IMG/VR virus record: IMGVR_UViG_3300046736_000165
Location: 1 to 23,571 of that record
Direction: 5' to 3' (one strand)
Source: a virus
DNA: 23,571 nt
This document shows positions 8,399 through 15,097 of the stretch, in pieces. Position numbers and translations under genes: made by a program. The notes beneath the pieces are model-generated. The model did not search any database. It was not told the origin of the DNA and saw only the letters and a program-made list of their open reading frames with translations. Each line of letters starts with the position of its first letter. Position 1 is the stretch's first letter.

Positions 8399-8776
8399 TT
8401 ACGCTGCGAGTTGCACCGCCCCACCGAGCGCCGGCCGCTGGTACTTCGGCGATTCGCCCGCGAAGACACTGCGCCCAGCACCGAACCGGCGGCGCGTGTT
8501 TCGTCGGTAATCCCGACCCGCCTCGATGGCGTCAACTCCGACCGAGGTCGGCGGCGACGGTGGCTTGTACTCGGGAATCTCGATCTGCTTGGACATTTCC
8601 ATTTGCTGGCGGGCGAGCTGCATCGATTCAGCGTGCTGCTTGGCAGAAAGCTCGCGCCCAAGGCGTTGCTCACGCAGCGCCGCCTCCTGGTTCGCCCCTT
8701 TATGAAGTCGAGCAAGGCGCCCGTTGGCCCCGATCAGGCCCGGCTCGAAGTATGGCCCATCGCATGAATGTGTCAT
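8399..8776 (-). CDS. Small virion-module protein before the portal gene
   Basis: A 125-residue protein with a helical Gln/Glu-rich middle (AALREQRLGRELSAKQHAES) and a basic C-terminal region (GRDYRRNTRRRFGAGRSVFAGE). Many podophages carry a short protein ending in a similar arginine-rich 'FAGE' segment just before the connector gene, but no function is known to me. The stop directly abuts the portal start, so the two are probably coupled. Confidence 0.65.
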   Translation of the reverse strand: MTHSCDGPYFEPGLIGANGRLARLHKGANQEAALREQRLGRELSAKQHAESMQLARQQMEMSKQIEIPEYKPPSPPTSVGVDAIEAGRDYRRNTRRRFGAGRSVFAGESPKYQRPALGGAVQLAA

Positions 8777-9034
8777 GGCGAAGGAACGGGGGGAAATCGC
8801 GCCCTGAAAAGCAAGTGGAGAATTGCAACCGGCCCATGTGCCTAAATCGCCAATGGCAGTTTGGGATTTTCAGGGCACCCACTCAGTGCTCAAATCCAGC
8901 CGCGCATGTTGCGGATGTGTTCTAAAGTTTTGCCAACATGTTCCCCCGTTGGTAATGAGCGGATTGTGGATGTTCACTTCAGGGGGGGATTAGAAACCGC
9001 GTCTGATCCCCTCCCTGTGGCGGCGGAAGTGTGC
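8777..9034. other. Gap in the packaging genes with two inverted repeats
   Basis: These 258 bases hold no convincing gene. There is a perfect 10-base inverted repeat, GCCCTGAAAA at 8801-8810 and TTTTCAGGGC at 8867-8876. There is also a strong hairpin at 8981-9016, where AGGGGGGGAT pairs with ATCCCCTCCCT with one bulged base. The second hairpin lies 19 bases beyond the stop of the 116-residue gene and may slow or end transcription, although no T-run follows it. Confidence 0.4.
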
Positions 9035-9385
9035 CTACACCGCCCGGAACGGGAGAAACCGCGACGAACGATAAAACCTCATCTTGTTTTTGCGCTCGAA
9101 CCCGATCCACGGTTTTGGGACCGGCAGCCACCGTGCAGCAACCGACATATCGCCCGCCAAGAGCCAGATCAGCCAGGCGTCGCCCTGCTCGTCTGCGTGC
9201 CATGGTTGGCGCAGCACGTCCAGCGGCCAATGCCGCCAGACGATGCGAACCATGGCGAATGCTTCAGGTGTCGAGACAACGTACCCGTGCATGAGGTGGT
9301 GCCACAGATCCTCCTCGAACGACCTAGCGCACGGCTCGCTCTCATACACGCCCAGGGCCCGGGCAAGCGGCGGCGACAACTTCAC
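9035..9385 (-). CDS. Conserved-looking small protein after the large terminase, function unknown
   Basis: A 116-residue protein, Trp-rich (EEDLWHHLMHGYVVSTPEAF, WRHWPLDVL, GDAWLIWLLAGDMSVA). The start is a GTG that overlaps the terminase TGA as GTGA, which fixes it well. The mixed helix/strand pattern with a hydrophobic centre (AWLIWLLAGDMSVAARWLPV) resembles an acetyltransferase-like or small alpha/beta fold, but the similarity is too weak to name. Coupling to terminase suggests a packaging or head-related job. Confidence 0.65.
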   Translation of the reverse strand: MKLSPPLARALGVYESEPCARSFEEDLWHHLMHGYVVSTPEAFAMVRIVWRHWPLDVLRQPWHADEQGDAWLIWLLAGDMSVAARWLPVPKPWIGFERKNKMRFYRSSRFLPFRAV

Positions 9386-10701
9386 CAGTCCATTCTGGTT
9401 CCCATGATCGCACGCTGCGGCCTGGCGCGCTCCTGCTCGCCGGTTTCATAGCGCGGGATCAGCCCGTTCACATCCGCCTCGGCCATCGTCCGCAGCGCGT
9501 CCGCGACATGCGCAGCCCAGGTTGCCAGGGGATCGCGGCGCTCGATCCCCTGCTTGTTCGCCGGCGCGCTCTCGTAGCTCTTGAGCCCGCGGACCCCGAC
9601 CTCGCACGCAGGCAGGCGAAACTCGAACGTGCCGAACAGGCTCGCGGCATGGTTGATCCCGTTCCACACGTCCGCGACCTGGGGAACAATGAGCATCCGG
9701 CCGAGCTGCGCCTCGCGCGCGTCTTGCTCGAACGTCCGGCCGGTTCGGGCGGTTTGCTTCGCATCGTGAGGCAGGTAGTGGATCCCGTAGTTGTATCCCT
9801 TTTGGCGCATGTGGTGGACGCGTTCGGCCAGCGTCAGGTTTAGCCCATAATCGCAGTCGATGAAACGGGTTACCCCAAACGGGAGGCGCTGCCAGTACCA
9901 CACCACCGTGTTTTGCGGGCTCCCCAGATCCCAGGAAGTGTGGACAGGCACCCGCCCATCGACCACGAATTCTCCGATCCGCCCCTCGGCGAGCGCCGCG
10001 CTCATGAATCTGCCATAAATAGCATTTTCGTTAGCACTGGTGAAGTCGCACCAAAACTCTTGGCGGATCAGGGCATCGCTCATCCCTTGGCGCCGCTCGG
10101 CTTCGATGTCGGCCAAACTGATGGCCCCGGTATCATCGACGGTAAGCACCTGCGCGAACCAATCAGGGTCGCTCTGCGCCATCGTCAGCATGTCATAAAG
10201 ATGGTTTTCGCCGCGTGGCGTGGCGTTGAACCAGGCGAAACCGCCATTCTCCGCGAGGATCGGGCGAGTTAGGTCCCATGCGAGTGGGTTTTGCAGGGCG
10301 TATTCCGAGAACGCGACACCAAAGAAGTTACCGCCGACCACGTCCAGGTTGTCAGTCCCGAATACCTGGATCGTCGAGCCATTGATGAGCGAGATTTTCA
10401 TCTCGGTTTGGTTCGGCTCTTTGGCCAGCAGTTCGCGCGGGATGTGATCGATGACGCGCATCTTGTTGGCCACATCGACGTTCTCCCAGAGCGCGCGCCG
10501 GCCGAGCCGGGCGGTGGGGAAATAGTACGCATAGTTCGCCATCGTCTCGCACGCGCGGACCAACAGCTTATTGAGGAACAACTTGTCTTTCCCGGCGCGG
10601 CGGTGCCAGACGCAGAGCGCGCGTTTGTGGGTATCCATGGCGCGCCAGACTGGCAATTGGTAGTCGCGCGGCGTGAATCGATGTGGGACTTGAATGACCA
10701 C
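9382..10701 (-). CDS. terL: Terminase large subunit
   Basis: A 439-residue protein that packages DNA into the prohead. Seen: Walker A-like WHRRAGKDK (residues 32-40); Walker B FGVAFSEYA (about 127-135, with the catalytic Glu after Ser); the coupling motif FNATPRG (158-164); and the RNase H-fold nuclease with Asp258 (SWDLGS), Asp282/Asp284 and Asp401 (HVADALR). The sequence is closest in style to T7-like or 'WHRRAGKD' podophage terminases. The start must be the GTG at 10701, because an in-frame stop lies three codons upstream and the next ATG (residue 22) would cut into the ATPase domain. A perfect hairpin lies just before it. Confidence 0.95.
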   Translation of the reverse strand: MVIQVPHRFTPRDYQLPVWRAMDTHKRALCVWHRRAGKDKLFLNKLLVRACETMANYAYYFPTARLGRRALWENVDVANKMRVIDHIPRELLAKEPNQTEMKISLINGSTIQVFGTDNLDVVGGNFFGVAFSEYALQNPLAWDLTRPILAENGGFAWFNATPRGENHLYDMLTMAQSDPDWFAQVLTVDDTGAISLADIEAERRQGMSDALIRQEFWCDFTSANENAIYGRFMSAALAEGRIGEFVVDGRVPVHTSWDLGSPQNTVVWYWQRLPFGVTRFIDCDYGLNLTLAERVHHMRQKGYNYGIHYLPHDAKQTARTGRTFEQDAREAQLGRMLIVPQVADVWNGINHAASLFGTFEFRLPACEVGVRGLKSYESAPANKQGIERRDPLATWAAHVADALRTMAEADVNGLIPRYETGEQERARPQRAIMGTRMDW

Positions 10702-10712
10702 TGGTGTTCAGC

Positions 10713-10730
10713 ATAGGACCAAAGTCCTAT
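10713..10730 (-). other. Perfect 7-bp hairpin in the terL leader
   Basis: ATAGGAC and GTCCTAT pair around a four-base loop. On the minus strand the hairpin ends 11 bases before the GTG start of terL. It has no T-run and is not a terminator. It could affect ribosome access to terL or be an RNase III-type processing site. The remaining bases of the 10702-10855 gap hold no gene that I can support. Confidence 0.45.
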
Positions 10731-10855
10731 TTCGCGCAAGGACCGCGGGAGGCGCGCCTGCGAGGTCATGGCGGCCGGGCTTGACCGTCACCGTGGGGCG
10801 TACCAGCCTCGTCCAGTTATCGCTAACTCACAGACGCGCCTGCCAAGGTCATAGG

Positions 10856-11131
10856 TCAGCGATCGATTGCATTTAGCGCCCCTCGTTCTTTCAGCGCAGC
10901 CTCAAGGAATTTTATCGCGTTCTTTTTTGCCCCTGCCGCGCTCACATGCGGAGGTGGATGATGATTTAGTCCATTGCCTTCCCCAGTAATCTGGCATCTC
11001 CACGCTACCGAGTAGTCGCTACGGTAGATTTGGAAGTGATACGTTTTGCCGTTCGACGCCGTATGGTTGCAGTCGGCGTATTCCCATTCAGCGTAGTCCT
11101 CGATATTGATTTTTTGTTTCGCCAAGGTCAT
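10856..11131 (-). CDS. Small protein between the two terminase subunits, function unknown
   Basis: A 91-residue protein starting MTLAKQKINIEDYAEWEYADC. The start is set by an ATGA overlap with the small terminase stop. The N-terminal part looks like a small beta sheet (KTYHFQIYRSDYSVAWRCQI) and the C-terminal part like a helix (AAGAKKNAIKFLEAALKERG). No family is recognised. Its coupling to terS suggests a packaging accessory protein, which is inference. Confidence 0.6.
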   Translation of the reverse strand: MTLAKQKINIEDYAEWEYADCNHTASNGKTYHFQIYRSDYSVAWRCQITGEGNGLNHHPPPHVSAAGAKKNAIKFLEAALKERGALNAIDR

Positions 11132-11766
11132 AACTTGCGGATTTCGATGACGACACGACCGTCGTGCTCGTGTTTCTCTGGTTCGTTCCAGCCGCATAGC
11201 TTGGTGAGGCGGTCGATGGCACCGAGTTTCGAACAGAGGACAGGGACCATGCCGATCCTGCCCGGACCCGGAGCCATTTCGCAGATATCGCTTCCCACAT
11301 GGGCATCCGCGGGAACGGCACTGATCAGACGCTCGCACCACTTGCGCAGAGCAACGCGGTCGAGGTGTGATTCTAGCGCCTGTTCTCGTTGTAGTTCTTG
11401 TATTCGTTCTGCAATTTGAGGCTTTTTGAGCAATCTAGGACCATCCCATGGTGCGGTGGTGGTATTGGTGTAAACCCGGCCGTATGCGGCGCCGGCGGAA
11501 ATGTTGCCCGGGGCGACGAGTTGGGCGACTGCTTCCCAGCGACGATTAGCCAGCGGCGTGCCAGGCGCTCGATACGGGATCGGGCGAGGACGAGGCTTTG
11601 GCCGTGGAGTTGCCGGCCGGCCAGGGCGCGGTTTGGATGCCGCGGATGAGTCGTTGGCATCTGAGGCATTTTCTGTCGTGCTGACCATCGAGAGGGATGC
11701 CGCCGATCCATGAGGCGCCGCAGATTGGGCCGGTAAATTCTGAGGGAACGAAGTGAGCTGAGTCAT
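11128..11766 (-). CDS. terS: Terminase small subunit
   Basis: As drawn, a 212-residue protein. A long basic and proline-rich N-terminal tail (PRPGRPATPRPKPRPRPIPY) is followed by a helix-turn-helix-like segment: NRRWEAVAQLVAPGNISAGAAYGRVYTN, then PQIAERIQELQREQ. This is the arrangement of Terminase_2-type small subunits, which recognise the packaging site and load the large subunit. The C-terminus continues through a helical oligomerisation-like region to VVIEIRKL. The start is uncertain: ATG at 11766, or ATG at 11685 (MVSTTENASDAN), because a second plausible reading frame covers the segment between them. Its stop overlaps the next gene as ATGA. Confidence 0.75.
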   Translation of the reverse strand: MTQLTSFPQNLPAQSAAPHGSAASLSMVSTTENASDANDSSAASKPRPGRPATPRPKPRPRPIPYRAPGTPLANRRWEAVAQLVAPGNISAGAAYGRVYTNTTTAPWDGPRLLKKPQIAERIQELQREQALESHLDRVALRKWCERLISAVPADAHVGSDICEMAPGPGRIGMVPVLCSKLGAIDRLTKLCGWNEPEKHEHDGRVVIEIRKL

Positions 11767-11788
11767 GCCAGAGCGACCGTTGCCACAT
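11546..11788 (-). CDS. Possible small zinc-binding protein overlapping the terS 5' end
   Basis: An 80-residue frame starting MWQRSLWHDSAHFVP. It has CGASWIGG and then DRKCLRCQRLIRG, a plausible His/Cys-Cys-Cys zinc knuckle of the kind seen in many small phage proteins. Codons in the first 50 residues favour G or C at the third position as real genes here do. The last 30 residues are low-complexity and run antiphase to a clearly coding part of terS, so either the genes overlap by about 140 bases or the ORF is partly a shadow. Confidence 0.35.
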   Translation of the reverse strand: MWQRSLWHDSAHFVPSEFTGPICGASWIGGIPLDGQHDRKCLRCQRLIRGIQTAPWPAGNSTAKASSSPDPVSSAWHAAG

Positions 11789-11825
11789 GTTGAGCGAAAG
11801 GGAATCACGAGAGTGTGGCAAAGGT

Positions 11826-11932
11826 CAAGGACAAAAAGTGGCTTTTCCGCCCGGGATGAAAAAGGCACAAAAAGGCACGTTTGGTGCGTTGGGATGGCAC
11901 AAAAAGTGAGGCCTGCGGCAACAAAAAGGCTG
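11826..11932. repeat. Four A5-centred repeats upstream of terS
   Basis: The element G-G-(C)-(A)-A/C-ACAAAAAG followed by G/T-G appears at about 11829, 11863, 11895 and 11918 (for example GGCACAAAAAGGCAC and GGCACAAAAAGTGAG). The last copy merges with the T-run of the terminator of the neighbouring gene, so part of the similarity may be trivial. The position just before terS is where small-terminase recognition sites or promoters are often found. Confidence 0.4.
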
Positions 11933-11955
11933 GAGAAGGTCGCCCCTCCCCAGCC
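11920..11955 (-). terminator. Strong rho-independent terminator of the VPEGG-CTERM gene
   Basis: On the minus strand a 10-base stem, GGCTGGGGAG with TTCTCCAGCC (two G-U pairs), closes an eight-base loop and is followed by TTTTTGTT. It begins 28 bases after the stop of the sorting-signal gene and separates that gene from terS. Confidence 0.85.
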
Positions 11956-11983
11956 TCCGAGAGTTCGTCAGCCGCCCTTCCGG

Positions 11984-12574
11984 TCAGGCAATCGCAGACG
12001 CTCTCGAAAGAACCCTGCGAGCGACGCCCAGGCCCGCAATGACGAAGCCAAGGAGAGCGACGCCCGTGCCGCCCTCCGGCACGCTGAAAGGCGTCGGGGT
12101 CACGTCGCCCTGACCTGAGAACAAGGTGTAGTGCGAGATGCGATACTGCTCGTGGTTGCTGGTCCACAGATCCCAAGGATACTCGGGGATCGTGGAGGCG
12201 GTGCCGCCGAACACGAACAAGGCGTAGCCCGCGTTGTTGCCATCGTATTTGACCAAGGCACCACCCCAGCCAGCCGGGATCGAGACGATGCCGTCGCCGA
12301 CGATCAGGTCCGGGTGCTGCCCGCCGTTCGAGGTGATGGTGCCAGCGTAGTTGAAGATGGTATTCGCGGCGTAGGCACCATCAACCTGGCCGAGAGCGAG
12401 GTCGAGGATGTGCTGGGCGATGAGCGTCTCGGTCGCAATGTTCGAGTTGCCCGGCTGGCCGTTGACGATGCCGACCAGATACTGCGTCTGGAGCGAGAGG
12501 GGATTGGAGATGGTGACCCCGAGCCCCGTGCTGGAGACCCCGAGGGAGAGGAGTGTGATGAGGATGAGTTTCAT
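11984..12574 (-). CDS. Secreted protein with VPEGG-type CTERM sorting signal (probable phage moron)
   Basis: A 196-residue protein. Residues 1-20 form a signal peptide (MKLILITLLSLGVSSTGLG). The middle is a beta-rich domain with WGGALVKYDGNNAGYALFVF at about residues 103-122 and EQYRISHYTLF near 142-152, a pattern common in exosortase-sorted proteins. The C-terminus is a tripartite sorting signal: the motif VPEGG (165-169), a hydrophobic helix (GVALLGFVIAGLGV) and a basic end (ARRVLSR). By family knowledge, such tails (VPDSG/PEP-CTERM class) are processed by a host exosortase at the inner membrane and the protein is exported to the surface or matrix. The gene has its own upstream AT-rich region and a strong terminator, as phage morons do. 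It has no close Shine-Dalgarno sequence. Confidence 0.85.
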   Translation of the reverse strand: MKLILITLLSLGVSSTGLGVTISNPLSLQTQYLVGIVNGQPGNSNIATETLIAQHILDLALGQVDGAYAANTIFNYAGTITSNGGQHPDLIVGDGIVSIPAGWGGALVKYDGNNAGYALFVFGGTASTIPEYPWDLWTSNHEQYRISHYTLFSGQGDVTPTPFSVPEGGTGVALLGFVIAGLGVARRVLSRASAIA

Positions 12575-12594
12575 GCGGGCACTTTTTACGTCGT

Positions 12595-12624
12595 TTGCGT
12601 AACTCGCGCCACTCAAATTAGAAT
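12595..12624 (+). promoter_or_regulatory. Candidate sigma70-type promoter for the ERCC4 nuclease
   Basis: TTGCGT (12595-12600), an 18-base spacer, then TAGAAT (12619-12624), a five-of-six match to the -10 consensus. It lies in the AT-rich gap between the divergent CTERM and ERCC4 genes, about 40 bases before the first codon of the open frame. Confidence 0.4.
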
Positions 12625-12660
12625 TAATTACTGTAAAGAATTCCGACACTTGTGCATAGT

Positions 12661-12679
12661 TGTGAATCGAAAATTCACA
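12661..12679. promoter_or_regulatory. Perfect palindrome at the ERCC4 gene start
   Basis: TGTGAAT and ATTCACA flank the spacer CGAAA as a perfect 7+5+7 inverted repeat. It spans the in-frame stop (12663-12665) before the ERCC4 frame and its first codons. It could be an operator shared by the two divergent genes or an RNA hairpin at the start of translation. Confidence 0.5.
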
Positions 12680-13118
12680 CCTGCTGCTGATCGACAGCCG
12701 GGAACCGTGGCCCCACCCGTGGGGAGAGTGGTTGCCCGAGGGATGGGGCGTCGAACGCAAATGCCTGGCAACCGGCGACCTCTGCCTGGCCACCAATGAG
12801 GGGACGGTGGTCGAGCGGAAAACGGGACTCGATTTCCTCTCGTGCGTCGGCGGCCAGCGGGAACGGTTCGAGCGGCAACTCGTCCGCTCCCGGCACCTCG
12901 ACGCGTTCGTCATCATCGTCGAGAGCGATTTCCCGTCGCTCATCCGGATGCGCGGCGGCTTGAGCCCGCAGTCGATCGTCGGCACGGTGGCGGCCTGGTC
13001 GAGGAGGTACGCGCCGATCCTCTTTGCCGGCGACGCGCCACATGCCGCCCAGATTGCCTGGCGTTGGCTCGCACAGCCGCTCCAGGAGGCGCGGAGGGTG
13101 GTGGGAGGGGTAGTGTAA
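12666..13118 (+). CDS. ERCC4-domain nuclease, start codon unclear
   Basis: The open frame encodes up to 150 residues. It carries the ERCC4 (XPF/Mus81-type) nuclease signature in order: LLLIDSREPWPHPW, then ATGDLCLATNEG, then VVERKTGLDFL. It continues with GQRERFERQLVRS, FVIIVESDFPS and SPQSIVGTVAAWSRRY, as in stand-alone phage members of the family. These enzymes cut branched DNA; a role in phage recombination or replication intermediates is likely. All catalytic residues (Asp, Asp, Glu-Arg-Lys, Asp) are present. However, no ATG, GTG or TTG lies in frame between the upstream stop (12663) and the DSRE motif. Only CTG (12681-12689) or ATC codons could start it there. The TTG at 12732 would remove the first motif. 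Confidence 0.75.
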   Translation: MENSHLLLIDSREPWPHPWGEWLPEGWGVERKCLATGDLCLATNEGTVVERKTGLDFLSCVGGQRERFERQLVRSRHLDAFVIIVESDFPSLIRMRGGLSPQSIVGTVAAWSRRYAPILFAGDAPHAAQIAWRWLAQPLQEARRVVGGVV

Positions 13119-13142
13119 ACGCCGTGGCGGGGCTGCCAGGGG

Positions 13143-14432
13143 TCACCGCTCGAAAGTCTGAATGTCCCCAACCAGCTTGTAAGGCATCGACCAATCTCGC
13201 TCTCCGTCGCGATTCTTTGCGCAGAGGATGCGGCCGGCGTCCGATTCGATGACGAGGTAAACCCCGGCATGATGCTTCAGCGCGCGGCTCTCGCGCACCT
13301 TCCCGTCGTCGTTCAGTTGCGTCGGCGCGATGACAGGGATTCCGAGTTCATTGCTCATCTTCTTACACTCGGCGCCAATGAAACTGATTTCCTGCTCGCG
13401 GTTCGCTTGGTCACGAAACCGGCCAGCAGTGGCGAGTTGGACGTAATCGAGCAGCACGCATCCGAGCGGCTCCTTGGCGTGCTCCCCGCGGGCGATGGCC
13501 CGCACGTCCTGAATGTGCAGGTCGGAATCGTCGTAGATCGTGAGCATCTTCGCGTTCCAATCGCTGCCAGGCCCGACGAGTTTCGGCCAGTCAGAAGTGC
13601 CGAGTTTTCGCGGGTGCATCAGCCGCGACATTGGGATGCGACTCTCTGCGGCGACCACGCGGCGAACCAACTTCATCGCCGTCATTTCGAGTGGGAAGAC
13701 GAGGGCTCGCTGTCCGGCTCGGAGGACGGCGCGAACGAGCTGCATCGCCAGGACGGTTTTCCCGGCAGAGGTCTCGGCGCCGATGAGCCACAGGTCTGGA
13801 ATCAGCCCGCCAATTTTCTCGTCGAGTTCGGGAATTCCGGTGGAGATTGGTTGGCCGGACGTGTGCTCGTCCCCGGCCTCGTAGGCCTCCTCCAGGCTCG
13901 TGATGAACTCGCGCAGGACATCCGCACCGTTGACGAGTTTGGACGAGGCAGACGGCGCGCTGAGGGCCGCCAGCGAAGTCAGTGCGGTGCTGAGGTCGTG
14001 GTCAAATGATCCGCCGGCCATGTAAGCCACGGCGAGGAGGCGCGAACAGGTGGCTATTGCCTCGCGCCGCTGCCACTCCTGCCGCAGGACTCCGGCGTAG
14101 AATGCCGCATTTTCGGGCGATGGCGAGCCGGCGATGCCGCCGACGATTTCGAGTAGCGTTGCCGGGCCGCCGATCACCTCGAGCGCCCCAAGGGCAATCA
14201 GGCGGGATTGCAGGGCCAGCGCATCGACCTCTCTCTCGTCCGGCCGTTGCTCGCGAATCCATGCGATTTCGGCCCAGAGGCGCCGATGTGCCGGGATGTG
14301 GAGCCACTCTGAGCGGAAGCCGTGGAAGGCGAGTTCGGTCTCCCACTCGGGCGATTGGAGGGCCAGCGTGAGGACGGCTTTTTCCGCTTCGGGCTTTGAC
14401 GGTAAGGCCCTGAATGTGTCAGTGATAGCCAT
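13143..14432 (-). CDS. dnaB: DnaB-like replicative helicase
   Basis: A 429-residue protein. The N-terminal domain (about residues 12-150) begins PSKPEAEKAVLTLALQSPEW and has the HRRLWAEIAW and VIGGPATLLEIVGGI elements of DnaB N-domains. The RecA-like core follows: STGIPELDEKIGGL (about 197-210), Walker A GAETSAGKT (218-226), FPLEMTAMKLVRR (246-258), Walker B CVLLDYVQL (325-333), and the sensor-like PTQLNDDGKVRESRALKHHA. It would unwind DNA at the phage replication fork. The ATG at 14432 sits two bases after the stop of the DUF1376 gene. It is shorter than bacterial DnaB, as phage versions often are. Confidence 0.93.
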   Translation of the reverse strand: MAITDTFRALPSKPEAEKAVLTLALQSPEWETELAFHGFRSEWLHIPAHRRLWAEIAWIREQRPDEREVDALALQSRLIALGALEVIGGPATLLEIVGGIAGSPSPENAAFYAGVLRQEWQRREAIATCSRLLAVAYMAGGSFDHDLSTALTSLAALSAPSASSKLVNGADVLREFITSLEEAYEAGDEHTSGQPISTGIPELDEKIGGLIPDLWLIGAETSAGKTVLAMQLVRAVLRAGQRALVFPLEMTAMKLVRRVVAAESRIPMSRLMHPRKLGTSDWPKLVGPGSDWNAKMLTIYDDSDLHIQDVRAIARGEHAKEPLGCVLLDYVQLATAGRFRDQANREQEISFIGAECKKMSNELGIPVIAPTQLNDDGKVRESRALKHHAGVYLVIESDAGRILCAKNRDGERDWSMPYKLVGDIQTFER

Positions 14433-14434
14433 GG

Positions 14435-15073
14435 TCAGTAGTCCCTCGATGGGATGCCGGTTTTCTGGCGTTTGAACGCTTTCGCGTTGGTGCCAAACCT
14501 CACGGCCCAACCCTTGAGCGACGATTGCCAGCGGCGAATGGGCTGGCCTTTGCTGTCCACCCAGCCGCGGGCGTCGTGGTCGTCCCACCACAGCGCGGCC
14601 GATTCAGGAGGAATTCCGAGGTTGACGGCAAAAATAACGGCGGTCTCGCGCGCCCCCGGCGCGCTCTGACTCTCAGGAGACGGAGACGGAGACGGAGACG
14701 GAGACGGAGGGCTTTCGCTATGCTTTCCATGTGGTAAGCATGTGGAAACCATATGCTTTTTCGGTCTACCACCCTTCGCCCCGTTGGAACTCCTTGATTT
14801 TCTATAGGCTTCTGACTCCTTCCTCACTGCCTCCAATCGCCTGTTACGCAGAAGCCCGTCCTTTCCTGACTGAAACTTCGATAAAATCTCAGAAATATTT
14901 TCATCGGAGGTGTCGCAAAGTCGCGCGAGTTTCTTCGCGTCGTTTGGCAATCCACCAGTCTCCCACTGGTGACACAAAAGCACGATATATGCGCCTTTCT
15001 GTTCGCATGTTAGGAGGGCGGTTCCCATGAGGAAGTCGGTTGGGTAGAATTGGAATGACTGGCTGGTTTTCAT
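14435..15073 (-). CDS. DUF1376-type replication initiator / helicase loader
   Basis: A 212-residue protein. The N-terminal domain has the DUF1376 pattern: FQFYPTDFLMGTALLTCEQKG, then AYIVLLCHQWETGGLPND, then KKLARLCDTS, then ISEILSKF with a basic RKSRSSNGAKGGRPKK segment. A Ser-Pro repeat linker (about residues 122-134) joins it to a C-terminal region with AALWWDDHDARGWVDSKGQPIRRWQSSLKGW, as in phage replisome organiser and helicase-loader proteins. In this family the N domain probably binds the origin and the C domain recruits the helicase, whose gene follows two bases later. The linker is coded by a perfect hexanucleotide repeat. Confidence 0.85.
   Translation of the reverse strand: MKTSQSFQFYPTDFLMGTALLTCEQKGAYIVLLCHQWETGGLPNDAKKLARLCDTSDENISEILSKFQSGKDGLLRNRRLEAVRKESEAYRKSRSSNGAKGGRPKKHMVSTCLPHGKHSESPPSPSPSPSPSPESQSAPGARETAVIFAVNLGIPPESAALWWDDHDARGWVDSKGQPIRRWQSSLKGWAVRFGTNAKAFKRQKTGIPSRDY
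14676..14705. repeat. Five perfect GGAGAC hexamers inside the initiator gene
   Basis: Five uninterrupted GGAGAC copies, followed by a near-copy GGAGGG, encode the Ser-Pro linker of the DUF1376 protein. Gain or loss of a unit keeps the frame and changes only linker length. Confidence 0.8.
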
Positions 15074-15097
15074 TCGGCCTTGGCGGTGCCTGGCCCG

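Noticed and set aside
10398-10769. A 123-residue minus-strand frame over the terL start
   Set aside because: Most of it is out of frame within the conserved terminase ATPase region, and the product is low-complexity Ser/Arg.
12131-12799. A 222-residue plus-strand frame opposite the VPEGG-CTERM gene
   Set aside because: It is the complement of a clearly coding gene with signal peptide and sorting tail, and it also crosses the divergent promoter region and the ERCC4 frame.
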